This document shows positions 1 through 10,554 of a stretch of DNA of 64,000 bases, in pieces. Within the stretch, counting starts at the first letter, position 1. Each line of letters opens with the position of its first letter. The notes under the pieces were generated by a model. It did not search any database. It had not been told where the DNA came from and saw only the letters and a list, made by a program, of their open reading frames with translations. Position numbers and translations under genes: made by a program. Origin of the DNA: Tetradesmus obliquus (Eukaryota; Chlorophyta; Chlorophyceae; Sphaeropleales; Scenedesmaceae); assembly GCA_030272155.1 (NCBI GenBank), contig CP126191.1, forward strand, positions 1,324,501 through 1,388,500, written 5' to 3'.

Positions 1-238
1 GCCATGCTGCCAGCGTTGCTGCTGCTGCTGCTGCCATATGTGTTGCTCAGCCCCAAAACGAGCACAAAGCTATACACAAAGTACGCATATATGTTCACTT
101 CAGCCTAAGCGCTTCCAGGCTTACCTGCAGCCACTCCTTCCAGCCTCCCTTGTCTGTCAGCAGCTGCTTCCTTTGCGAAAGCTTTACAGCGTTGACAAGC
201 ACCGGCTTTTCGTACTGGGAGATGTCGGAGACTTTCAT
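1..238 (-). CDS. 5' end of an unidentified gene running off the left edge (first exon 125-238)
   Basis: Reading leftward, an ATG at 238-236 opens a 38-codon frame that ends exactly at a good donor (CTGCAG|GTAAGC, exon end 125, phase 0). The peptide begins MKVSDISQYEKPVLV and ends with GGWKEWLQ. It has a mixed, non-repetitive composition unlike the Ala/Cys/Leu-rich shadow frames around it, which is why I take it as coding. The rest of the gene lies outside the window, and no exon can be recognised in 1-124. I do not recognise the family. The next annotated gene, NDUFA2, is on the same strand, with about 1.3 kb between its stop and this start. The alternative is a chance frame, but the clean ATG-to-donor structure argues against that. 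Confidence 0.6.
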
Positions 239-1543
239 TTTTTAGTTATTGCATATAATGAACGACTGATGTCCAGCGATGTAGCAGCAGTGCAACAGGC
301 AGACTGCACGTTCTGTCGGCGATCAGTCGCTTTACTTTGAAACAATACATACAGAGCCAGTATGGGATACCACTAGACAGTTCAGAGAACACATTATGGA
401 CCTGCTTCTCATGTGTTACCAACTGGGGTTTGCCAAAGACTGCGGTCCGGCCAGGGCAACAGCTGTGTCACTAGACCCGACACCACAGCATGTCAAACAG
501 CACGCAGCTTCAAAGTGCTGGGTGAATGGCCCACATGCACCCCTTCATGCTTGCCTGCTGCTTCCTGAAGGAGAATGTAACACAATCAGAGGTGCAAAGC
601 CGTGCTGTGCCACCGCTGCCTGGCTACCCCGCAAACCTGCTGCTGCAAGGCACACATGATCACTGTCCACGCCAGCTGCACAGCATAATGCCAGCTCTTG
701 CTTTTGAATGGCATACCGTGCTCATCACTATCTTAGACTGTACTCAGCTCAGCTGCTGCTGAGTACCCTGCACCAGAGCACATGCTCAGTAGTAAGTAGG
801 CTGCACAAAACTACTTACTAATTGCTACTGACGACCCCACTGTCATGCAACCATGCTGCACCAGGTCGCGCCAACTCCAAAATGCTATTGGTGGTCTTCA
901 GCCTTGCTGTAGTAACTTGCTACGCCCGTATAAACGCACCAGCAGCGCAGCAGCTGTGCCGGGTGCCTGCAAGGAAACTTGCATGTACAACGCTGCCCCT
1001 CCTCCTACTGCATCATTCGCCCGACCTGCATGAAGACGCCGCAGCAGGCAGGCAGAACATGCAGGCGCATGTTATAAACAGCACTCAGCAGGCACACCGG
1101 AGCAGCAGTGCAATTGCGCCTGTAGGTATGTCTATTGCATGAACATGCTACTGAACTGCTGTGCCTGCGTGATCAGCCCACTTGGAGCCCAGGAGCCTTC
1201 CGGCAGGGGGGCTTCTGGTCCAGCATTGCTTCCAGCTGCGCAGTTGTGCATTTACCATGCCTCAAAACTGTTATGTTGCAACTGCTGACCGAAGCTGCAT
1301 GTGTGCAACGACGTCTGCATGCATGCTCTTTGCCCAAGCCTACATGGTGCAAGCAACGCTGACATTCAGCACATACAAAGGCCAGTGCATGGCATGCTGC
1401 ACCCCGGCGCTTGCAGCTGCTGCCACCGCACAGAACTAAAATAGATGGGAGACCAGTACACGAGGAGACAAGCAGGCGCAGAGAGGCCAAAACAGTAACT
1501 GTGCAGATATAATACAGCAATGAAGGCAGTGCAGCTGCAGCCC
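239..1543. other. Intergenic stretch, no supported gene
   Basis: This lies between the ATG of the left-edge gene and the stop of NDUFA2, both on the minus strand. It must hold the promoter of the former and the 3' UTR of the latter. The open frames present are Cys/Ala/Leu-rich, lack convincing splice sites and resemble no family I know. I see no TGTAA on the minus strand near the NDUFA2 stop and no RNA gene. Confidence 0.5.
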
Positions 1544-1649
1544 TCACCGTGGCAGCCCCTCCCCCGACTTGACCAGCTCCTGCAGCTTGCTGCCCACACC
1601 CGCTGCATCCAGGCCCTGCACAGACACAGACTTCTCCACACCAAAGTCT

Positions 1650-1701
<52 letters not shown>

Positions 1702-2905
1702 GAGGTGCTTGGCAACCACTGTCTTCAATCTCTACACCTGGGTAAAGCAAACCCGTCTCTGCACATGCTATGCTGCTGGCAGGGTATGGTTTTGCAACGC
1801 AGCCGCACTCTTGCTGGTGCAGGTACGCACAGGGAGCCACCCCAGCTTGCGCATCTGTCATCAGCCAATGTCAACAGCGCAGCCAAACCTGAGCATGAGC
1901 ACTGCCCCGCAGCTGCAACTGCTACCATCATTGCAACAGGCTGCTCCCACCCCAGTACTGTCCACAACCATGTTTGATGCTACTTCCTTCTCGCACCCTG
2001 CTGGCCTTGCCGCCCTGCCCCTGCCCTGCTGCCAGTGCCCACGCTGTACGATGCCCCTGCTGCTGTTACTGCTGCCGCCTTGCTGCTGCTACCGCTGCTG
2101 CTGCTGCTGCTGTTGCTGCCGCGCACCGAAGCGCGCTGTCAGCTTGGCCTCTGTGCCGGAGCACTCCCGTACGAGGATGGGCGTGTCAGGGTTGGCCTTC
2201 TTGAGCTCAGCATAGCTGCCCAGCACAAAGTCCCTGCAGCAGCAGCAAGGTGACGCAGGGTTTCAAAAGGTGGTTGAAACATACACCAACATGGCAGCGC
2301 TGTAGCGTGTGCAGACTAAGGCTGTCATACTGATGATTGCTCCCTGCAGGTGCTGTAGCGGCATGACGCCTGAAGGACCGCTTCCGAGCTGCACAGGCTG
2401 TGTGTCAGGATGCTGCACCTTGAGCCTTGCTGTAACCAAAAAAATATCACAACGGTACTGACGAGATCAAGTGTGAAGCATCAGCAAGGCCACGATGCCG
2501 CTGCTGCGCGCTGCACCGTTGTCCTGCAAGCTTTGTGCGCACCTAGCGCCCTTGCTTGCTGCAGAGGTCTGGCATAGTTGTATCCTGCAGATGAAGGCAC
2601 GAATGTAACACTGGCAATTTTGGCGTCTGAGTGCGAAAAAGCACGCAACAATGTGTAGCTACAGCTGCAGCAGTGCATCACATGCTGCGCGTCTGCAGGT
2701 GGGTGCTGCTCCTGCACTGCTGCTCCTGCTGCTGCTGATGCAGTGAAGCTGCCCTGCTCTCAGCAAGGCTGAGCAAGGCTAAGGCTTTCATTTAACAGCT
2801 GCCTGAACAAGTTATGTTGCTACGGAGTGTTGAACCGAGGAAGACTTTGCCTGCTGCTCACCTCAGTTCCTGCACTGCCTTTGCGAGGCCCTGCTTCAGC
2901 GCCAT
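1544..2905 (-). CDS. NDUFA2: NADH dehydrogenase (complex I) subunit NDUFA2 / B8
   Basis: Four exons: 2862-2905, 2543-2584, 2127-2233 and 1544-1647. They join in frame (intron phases 2, 2, 1) to a 98-residue protein, the usual length for this small accessory subunit of mitochondrial complex I. The second exon gives the family's LCQTS motif. The third gives the [16 protein letters not shown] core of the thioredoxin-like L51/S25/CI-B8 fold. The last gives [14 protein letters not shown] and a short helix ending [13 protein letters not shown] 2905 is the only Met upstream of the conserved QELR segment. Orthologues act in the peripheral arm of complex I at the inner mitochondrial membrane; they are nuclear-encoded and have no long presequence, as here. 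The last intron carries a long (CTG)n tract that abuts the final acceptor. Confidence 0.95.
1650..1700 (-). repeat. (CTG)n tract directly before the NDUFA2 exon 4 acceptor
   Basis: About 17 CTG triplets on the sense (minus) strand run straight into the CTGCAG acceptor of the last NDUFA2 exon (exon starts 1647). The tract takes the place of a normal polypyrimidine stretch. Confidence 0.9.
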
Positions 2906-3430
2906 GCCTGCACTGCACTATAAAGCTTCTAAATATCTTGCTTGACGTAAATGCTCTTGAATTCCAAGTGGGATCGCGACCCTGGGGCGTGATCTGATAG
3001 GGCGAGCGAGGCCACGAGGAGCAAGTGCGTTGATCGGACGTCTGAATATTTTCGATGAATCCTTACCGAAATGGCGATGCTGGTGACGTACGGACCAAAC
3101 GGGTGAGGACTATGACAAGCTGTTGAACCTCTCATGACAGTGGGTGTTGGGGTGACACACTTGTGCCGCCCAATCCTTGTGCTGGCGGTCCAAGGGAGCC
3201 AAAGACCGCAAGCATACGGTGTTACCGTCATTGCAGAATCAAGCCACGCCTGCGGAAGCGCTCAACCCGGCGCTGGCAACATACACATCCTGTTGCAGCA
3301 CTCAGTGACTGCCCAGCAGCAGCGCTGGTTGACGACAGCTACCTACTAGAAACAAGAGCCTGCACATCTACCTGCACAACTACCTGCACGGGTCGCAACA
3401 ATTCCAGTGCTGACGCCGTCATCACCTTTG
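2906..3430. other. Spacer between the transporter stop and the NDUFA2 start
   Basis: Both flanking genes are on the minus strand, so this 525-bp gap contains the transporter 3' UTR and the NDUFA2 promoter. On the minus strand an AT-rich stretch with TTTATAG lies just upstream of the NDUFA2 ATG, too close to be a confident TATA box. I see nothing else. Confidence 0.4.
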
Positions 3431-4371
3431 CTACAGCCGGTGGCCGCTGTGCTGCTGCAGCTCAGCAGCCAGCTTGTCCACAGCCCCGCCTGACAGCGTT
3501 TGCTCCAGCTGCAGAGATCCATGCTGCCGCTCAAACACACCCACCCCCGGATGACGCACTGCTGCTGCAGCTGCCCTGAAAGCGGTGCCCAGCTGCTGGC
3601 TGGCGCTGCTAGCTGCTGCGCTGCGCTGCGCAGCAGGCTGCGGCTGCTTCTTTGGTTTGACCAGCTTTGACCACAGCTTGTGATGCAGCCAGAGCTCCGT
3701 GATGTCTTCCAGAGGCACCTTGGACGTTTCTGGCACGAGAAACATTGATAGGAACTGCAGCAGGGGCAGTGGTTGGGCAGGTGTGCACAGTGTCAGTAAT
3801 ACTGAACAGACACTGCCATGTGAAGCACCATCAGGTGACACAGCGCAACATCGACACAACTTCAACTGTCTTATTGCATAGTTTGCCACTCCTGACATGA
3901 CTGCAAAGCTGCAAGCCAAAAAGGTGGCACCGCTGGCGTACACCTCTGTACCAATGCTGTATCTGACGTCCTCGGCACATGCATCAGCCATGCATACACT
4001 CAAGGCACAGCACGCGGCAGTCACAACCCGACCCCGCCATGTTCACCAATAGCCTACGGCGCGTGCACATGTGCGTATTATCTGGCAATCCGCAAGTGAC
4101 ACACATGGAGTCCGCATACCACACTCAGAGAGTTGAGTGTCTTCTCACCAGGCTCGCCAAGCTGACCGCCAGCAGCACGATGTAGTAGTACCAGCTCAGC
4201 TTGCACAGCAGCTTCGTCTCAATCAGCGCGGCGCCAGCGCCAGCAAAGGAGATGCACAGCGCCACGCCGGCGGGGCGGATCGACAGCGCCTGAGACTCCA
4301 TTATAATCACCCAGGAAGCAGACGACCAGGCCACGCCGTTGGCAAACTGGCAGTACATGCAGCATTGAAAG

Positions 4372-4403
<32 letters not shown>

Positions 4404-5482
4404 GCGGCGGCGGCAGCGCCTAAGACTCCATTATGATCACCCAGGAAGCAGAAGATCAGGCAACGCCATTGGCAAACTGCAATCATGCAGCAGCGGCAGC
4501 AGCAACCAGCAGTTGCAGCAACAGCGGCTCATTTCAGTTCTGCCCTGCGGGCTGCCCTTCTGGCTGTCAGCACGGGTGCTGCCATGGCTTAGAAACACCA
4601 GACCTAAAGTCTCACAGCCTAACATGCTCGTACTGCTACAAGCCAAACCACCACAGCTGCCAGATCACCCAATGACACGTCGCAGGCGCAGCAACTGCGC
4701 AGTAACGCCTCTTCAGCCATCACCGTGCTCATCTTAAGATGAGCTTCTCTCGTCACTACTCACCGACAGCACCGACAGCACGGCCAGCTGCAGCCAGGCC
4801 CACTGCTGCAGCGTTTGCGTTTGCGTTTGCAGCCCAAAGCTGTGGCCAGCCTCAGTGGCATGGAAGCCGCTCAGCCCCACCAGCACGGCCAGCGTGGCGA
4901 TGGCCAGGCATCACCACACTTGCCTTAGCTCATCCCTACTCACCGACAGCAAGCCAGCTGCAGCCAGGATACTATTCATGCGGCTGGGTCCCGCTAACGA
5001 CCTGCAGGCTCCCAGCATGGCTAGCATGGCCGCACACATCACAAAGACTACACGACACCACCGCAGCCTTATCACACATTGCATTGTCACAAATTCAACG
5101 CCACAATGTCAGCAACACTGCGACATACTGATCAGTATATCACATGCGCAGCGTTTGCTTGCTTAGGCTACAGCATCCTCACGCACCATGTGCTAATACT
5201 CACCGACAGCACCGACAGCACCGCCAGCTGCAGCCAGGCCCACTGCTGCAGCGTCTTGAAGGAGTGGCCAGCCTCAGTGGCATGGAAGCCGCTCAGCCCC
5301 ACCAGCACGGCTAGCGTCGCAATGGCCAGGCCGCTGCTGCAGCGCAGCAGGATGAGGCGCCCCGCCCTGTCTATTATCAAGGAAGCAAGAACGATACCTG
5401 CATCGGGGCAGCAGCATCAGCAGCAGGATGAGGCGGCCCGCCCGGTCTATCATCAAGGACGCAAGAACGATACCTGCATCGA

Positions 5483-5518
<36 letters not shown>

Positions 5519-7566
5519 TGGATGAGGCGGCCCGCCCGGTCTATCATCAAGGACGCAAGAACGATACCTGCATCGAGGCAGCAGCAGCAGCAGCGGCAGC
5601 AGGATGAGGCGGCGCGCCCTGTCGATGATGAGGGTGGCCAGGATGATGCCTGCGTGGCCGCCGCCGCCGCAGCAGCAGCAGCAGCAGCAGCAGCAGCGCA
5701 CATGCAGCAGTGGAGTGAGTACAGAGGAGTCAGCTACAGCTCCTAAAACTTTGTTGCAAGGCCATGATGATGCCTGCATAGGAGCAGTGCCAGGGCCAAC
5801 CCATCAAATGAGTTCTCGAGGTGCACATGAGAGTGGTTGGCCTTGCTGAAGCCGGCACAGACTGTTTGTTGATTCATATCAATGAGCGCTCAGCGCTGCA
5901 CATGCCAGCAGGCATAATTGCAACCAAGCATATGCATTGAACCACACCGCACTGACATTTCACATGCAGAATGTGTGCCTGCATATGCAACTGCCGCATC
6001 TCAACTCACCGAGTGCATACGCGCCAGCCATGGATATGCTGCTCATAAACACAGCCCAGCGCAGCCCAGCACCCCCCAGCCGCAGCGACGTGTAGCACAC
6101 ATATGTCATGCTCATGGGGTTGAGCAGCGCAGACAGCAGCGCCATGAGCACGCCCGCAATGATGGCGGGGCGGTGCACCGGCTTGGACAGCAGCTGCTTG
6201 TACATGCTGGCACTCTGCAGCAGCAGCAGCAGCAATGCGGCATGTGCAAAACATGGATGCTTCAAGACTCTCTCGGGCGTCCAAGTCAGGAGTACCGGCA
6301 GCCTCACCAAGCCGTAGTGCGGCGCAAAACCACGACCAGCGACAGCCGCACATGCCACAATAAGCAATGCATGTAGCAGTGCAGATAACAACACCAGAGG
6401 ACGACGCAGCGCTGTCACCATAAGGTCCACCCTCCCAAAAGCACCGCATTGAGCAAAGCCCCTCTGAGCCCTCACTTACATGTGGTACTGCTGCTGACGC
6501 CGCCACGATAGCTTGAAACTCCGGGTACGCATCATAGAAGGGCCCCCGCACCTCCCTCAGCGCTGCCCAGCCGTCAGCATACTTGTGCCGCTGGATGAGG
6601 CTGGACAGGTCACATACGCAGGCACACATATCACATAAACCAGCAGATCTTTGCAACTGCTGTTGACTGAGGCTGCACACGCACAAGTGTGCCGCTGGAT
6701 GAGGCTGCACAGGTCACATACGCAGGCACACATATCTGTGCCGTTGAGTGAGGCTGCACAAGTCGCATGCGCAAGCACACACATTTGTGCCGCTGGATGA
6801 GGCTGCAGCATGTGCGCAAGCCGAAAAGGCCGCAAGGACTGACGTCGCCACACATGACACCAGCAGATGATTTGATCCATAGAATTGGCACTGCCAGCAT
6901 ACATGCCACATGCACACAATGTCACACAGCTGGTATGCTTGTGTAGAGGCCCACAAGAGCTTGCAAATGCTACATCATGCAAGCAGCTTGCAGGATACAA
7001 CATGATCAGTTGGAGTGCAAGGCAGGTGAGTGCTAACACACACTCAAGCACACATCAGTCACTTGACAACATAACTGTAGCGCATGCCGGCAGCTGCTGC
7101 CTACCTGTGCGGCGTCTCGTACAGCCAGGGCACCACCACCAGCACCGCAGCCGCCGGCAGAACCGCAACACCAAACAGCAGCCGCCAGCCAAGCGCACCC
7201 TGCAGGCATCCACACAGACAACACCATAACGATGTAACAAGCCCTGCAGGTCGGCACTGCGCTCTACAAACTGTGCTGCCATGCTACACAACAAGACACT
7301 GGCTGTGCAGAAGCAGCGGGTACCATGCGTGCACCTAAACGGCAGGCAGGTTGATGTGCACATGCACAGGCACGCCCGCCCACTGCAGTAACATCAACCC
7401 TACACATACTGCCAATCAGTGCTTTGCAGCCGCACCTGATCAGCGATGAAGAAGCCCAGCACTGCAGACAGCACCGTGCCAAATGCCACTCCCAGGTGGT
7501 GCCCCATGAGGAACCTGCCGCGAGAGGTGCGCGGCGCAACCTCCACAACCTGCAGGCCAGTGCTCT

Positions 7567-7629
<63 letters not shown>

Positions 7630-9486
7630 GCAGCAGCAGCAGCAGCCAGCAGCGTCTGTTTCATTCGTGTGTGAGCATCAGACAGCGGTCACTGGTGTCT
7701 GTTGCTGGTGACTTTGCTGGGCAGCCGCGTGCATCACACATCCCAGCGCTGCTGCCGCATTGCTGAGAGGATGCTCTACAATATGCAGCATACAACAGCA
7801 CAATGCCAGCTCACCAAGTACAGTATGTCGGAGGCCGACCTCGACACTGCTGCGCCAACATACAGCATGGCCACATGCACTGCCGCCGCCAGCAGCACCT
7901 GCAGGCACGTGGCAACACATGTCCCAAACATGAGCAGGTGGCGAGCTGCGACAATCAGCCATCAGGCAAGACAGCACGCTTGTCCTCAACTCCTACTTGC
8001 CTGTGTGCACACACCAGCATACATATGCGGCCCAAGCTGGCCATCCCAGCCCGGTGCCAGCCGCAATTGCATGCAGTGGCACCTGGATACACAACTGGTT
8101 ACAATTCCTGCAAGCGAGGCATCTTCCTGCTAGCTCAGCGCACAAACAGGCAACAGGCATTCACATCAGCTGCGCCATTCCGCCGCAGCACATGTGCCGC
8201 TGCTCCCATTTGCATCACACATCCCAGCGCCACTCCCATCTTCCTGCCACTGCTCTGCACCCAACCAAAATGTCCAACATGCATCACCAGCAAGTGGGGC
8301 TGCTCCCTGCTGCCTCCTCATGTACACACAGGTTACAATATCAATCAGCAGATGGCTTGCAAAGGCTGCTGTACGTGTGCCGCCGCTCCCACCTGTCCAA
8401 CAATCGCCATCACGCAGCCCAACGCCACTCCCATCTTCCTGCCCCTGCTCTGCACAAACCCCGCCGCCAGCAGCGCCGCCAGCAGCGGCAGGGACTCGAT
8501 CACAGTCTCGTACCAGCTCAGGCCTGGCAGGCCGTCTATGCCTGTTGCGCAAAAGGCTGATATTTTTGCTAGGATGAAGGCTTGGGGTAGGCCGCTGAAG
8601 GTGTAGGTGTATGAGGGGGTCTGGCGAGCTGCGATGGTGTTGGAGAGCATGTAGCCGCGCAGCACGCCGACTGCGATGCTGGTCCACAGCACCTGCAGGG
8701 GTGAATGGGGTGATGTCGTGCAGTGTGTATGTGCGTGAGGGAGAGACAGATGCGGTGAGTCAGGGAGTTAGGGGAGAAAAGAGGGAGCGCAGACGCCCAC
8801 TGCAAGGCTTTCTTACAGCACTTGCAGGGGTGGCGTGTGGCATGCCGCACTGCGCTATGCAATGTTGCAATGTGTGAGTGGTTTTTTAGCACGTCTGCTG
8901 GGCCCTGCATGTTGCTAACTATGAGGAGCTGCCAGGCTGTGTTGTGGTGTGCGTGGCTGCTGCTGGCTGTGCTGCGCTCTCGCCCATTGTCTTGCTATTT
9001 GGCAGCTTTGCTAGCGCACAGTAGTGGAGGTGAAGATAGCATGTGCAATAATGAGATGGTGAACTACGTTAACGCACGGGACAACAGCACCAAATGAATT
9101 CCAATAGCTGCGGAGTCAGCAGAGTTGGCCCGTGCTGTTGGCGTGACTGCACTATCCTGCATGACGCGTGCTGGGTGTGAACTTGGCACTGCTGCAGCTG
9201 CGTTTTGCCTCACCAGGTACACAACAGGTGTCATGGGGGCATCATCTGGGTGCTGTGCCTCCTGTGCTGCTGCTGGGGCTGCTGGCAATGGCGCTCGGGT
9301 TGCTGCGGCTGCTGCTGCAGCTGCTGCTCCTGTGACAGCTGCTGATGGGGGTTGATTGTGTGCCTTGTGCTGGCTGCCGGGTGGTGCAGCGCATGCTGCA
9401 TCAGCCGAAGCTGAAGCTGCTTTCGCTGCTTCGTTTATTTCTGTTTGTGGCTCTCGGTTGGTTAATGGTAAGCTGCTGCTTGCCAT
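3431..9486 (-). CDS. Sugar-transporter-family MFS protein (STP/HUP-like hexose/H+ symporter relative)
   Basis: Ten exons join in frame: 9214-9486, 8393-8692, 7815-7898, 7436-7549, 7105-7199, 6480-6600, 6010-6214, 5204-5397, 4149-4346 and 3431-3754, giving 635 residues. Landmarks in order: a 75-residue Ala-rich N-terminal extension; TM1 after PMTPVVYLV; the loop 2-3 motif as SRGRK (about 165); EVAPRTSRG replacing the usual SEMAP motif (about 222); WLYETPHS like PETPNS (about 286); LIIDRAGR in the central loop (about 403); and FLVPETSKVPLEDITELW like the STP signature (about 534). The fold is certain. Substrate binding is not, because the QQxTGIN motif of TM7 is replaced by SALLNPMSM and the helix 4 GR motif is absent. 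It is probably a plasma- or internal-membrane solute/H+ symporter. Several introns carry copied exon edges (see separate entries). Confidence 0.9.
4414..4480 (-). pseudogene. Decayed copy of the start of transporter exon 9
   Basis: These 67 bp match 4283-4349, the first two-thirds of exon 9, and include the base of its acceptor. Read in the exon frame the copy has two stops: TGA in place of the Trp codon after GVA, and TAG in place of the Gln after MES. It lies upstream of the real exon in the sense direction, separated from it by a CTG-type repeat. It cannot be used as a coding exon. Confidence 0.85.
4764..4909 (-). repeat. Copy of the 3' half of transporter exon 8 with its donor, plus a short second copy
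   Basis: The segment repeats the downstream half of exon 8 (real copy 5204-5345) up to and including the CTGTCG|GTGAGTA donor. A TTTGCG triplication is inserted in the middle, adding codons but keeping the frame (reads as LQTQTQT). A second, shorter copy of only the last 27 bp plus donor lies at 4944-4970. Both are in intron 8, downstream of the real exon in the sense direction, so each offers an alternative donor. Confidence 0.85.
5398..5649 (-). repeat. Three tandem copies of the exon 8 acceptor and exon start
   Basis: Upstream of the real exon 8 start (5397) the block GATGCAG|GTATCGTTCTTGC followed by the codons for LASLxIDRAGRLI recurs, with starts at 5473, 5567 and 5649. Spacings are 76, 94 and 82 bp, and CTG-type repeats of varying length separate the copies. 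The farthest copy reads IILATLIIDRARRLI. It has an acceptor in the right phase for exon 7, but its frame stops at 5453. Only the nearest start continues into the full exon. Confidence 0.9.
6688..6820 (-). repeat. Three degenerate copies of the exon 6 acceptor region
   Basis: The sequence around the exon 6 acceptor (real copy 6584-6635) recurs at about 6688, 6736 and 6785. Each copy contains the branch/acceptor side (TATGTGACCTGTGCAG or a variant) and the first codons of the exon (CCTCATCCAGCGGCACAA or a variant). All lie upstream of the real exon in intron 5. Confidence 0.85.
7568..7647 (-). repeat. Long (CTG)n tract in transporter intron 3
   Basis: Roughly 26 triplets, CAG on the plus strand and CTG on the coding strand, end about 15 bases upstream of the exon 4 acceptor at 7549/7550. 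One CGG interruption lies near the distal end. Confidence 0.9.
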
Positions 9487-10554
9487 GTGCTGCTGGAGCC
9501 CCTCGGCCCAGCTCTACTGCTTCTTCTGCTGCTGCTGCATGGTTGCTGCACTGTGGTGCTCCAATGGCTCAGTGGTTGACGAAGAGTTGAGTATTTGCTT
9601 CAGGGAGGCAATGACTTGTGCGGAACCCTCGCCTGTCTCCTGCCGGTTCTATCGGAACGTCCTGAGGGCTTGGTAGGTGAGTTCAAACGGTTGCACAAGA
9701 CACAGGAGGCAGCGGCGGTGCCGAAGGACAAAAAACAACCTGTTATTTGGCGTGTTAACTTTTGATACGACCATGCACTAACGATCCCGTACATTCCGCA
9801 AAGCATGCGGGTGTAGGAGAAGGGTGGCCAAATAACACAACCAGAGCGTGTTGATCACCAGAGCATTCTTGCTTGCCGGCGCAACCTGCTCATACGCAAT
9901 AACTACAGTAACTGTGTCATTGCCGTATGCTGACAGTACCATGGGAAACCAGAAGCACCCCCGTCTTGTTGGGAGTGACACAGTGCTGCATGACTCATTT
10001 TCAATGACAAACAGGTAGAGACATCCTATCAACAGTTAGAAGCAAGTGCGAGCCGAGCCTGGTGCATCATACAAACAATTGGGAAACCCTTGGCGGCAAA
10101 AAAAAGGGTGCTGGTGCTGCCCACCTCCTCAAATCATTCAAGTGGCATCATGTGCTCAGTCAAGTTGACTGGCTGCGGGAGTGCTGCCAGCAGTGCTATG
10201 ACTGATGAAAGGCCCAATATGGGTCCAACTTGTGGTGCAACATCTAATTTTGAAACATCTGGGTGAAGCCAAACATCAGCAAGAAATGCCAGGCCTTGAG
10301 AACACAATAGAAACTGACATTGTCATAGCAATGGTATAGCTGAAGCGAACACAAAGCATTCAAATTCTGAACCATCTCGCGCTGGTACAAGCAGGTGATG
10401 CGCAGCGGGCAAATGCCCTCCAGCACACAATGCCACACAAGGTCAGAGGAGCTGGCTGGCAGCTGACAATCAGAGCATCTCTGTGCAAGCCGCTGCCTTT
10501 GATTAAATGTCTGCAGAAATTGCCGCAACTGCACCCCACAAACTTCGGGTTATA
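9487..10554. other. Spacer between the TRP-channel stop and the transporter start
   Basis: Both neighbours are on the minus strand. The stretch must hold the TRP gene 3' UTR and the transporter promoter and 5' UTR. The 96-residue minus frame at 10244-10534 and others here have no family resemblance or splice structure. I see no RNA gene or repeat. Confidence 0.45.

Noticed and set aside
5168..5779. Mutually exclusive exon cassette in the transporter
   Set aside because: The upstream copies contain only the first third of the exon and run into stops or frame shifts, so they cannot replace exon 8.
7424..7711. Polyglutamine, polyalanine and polyserine frames over CAG repeats (here and at 1520, 5079, 28097, 45491, 57902, 60425)
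   Set aside because: Simple translations of triplet repeats in any frame; nearly all of these tracts lie in introns.
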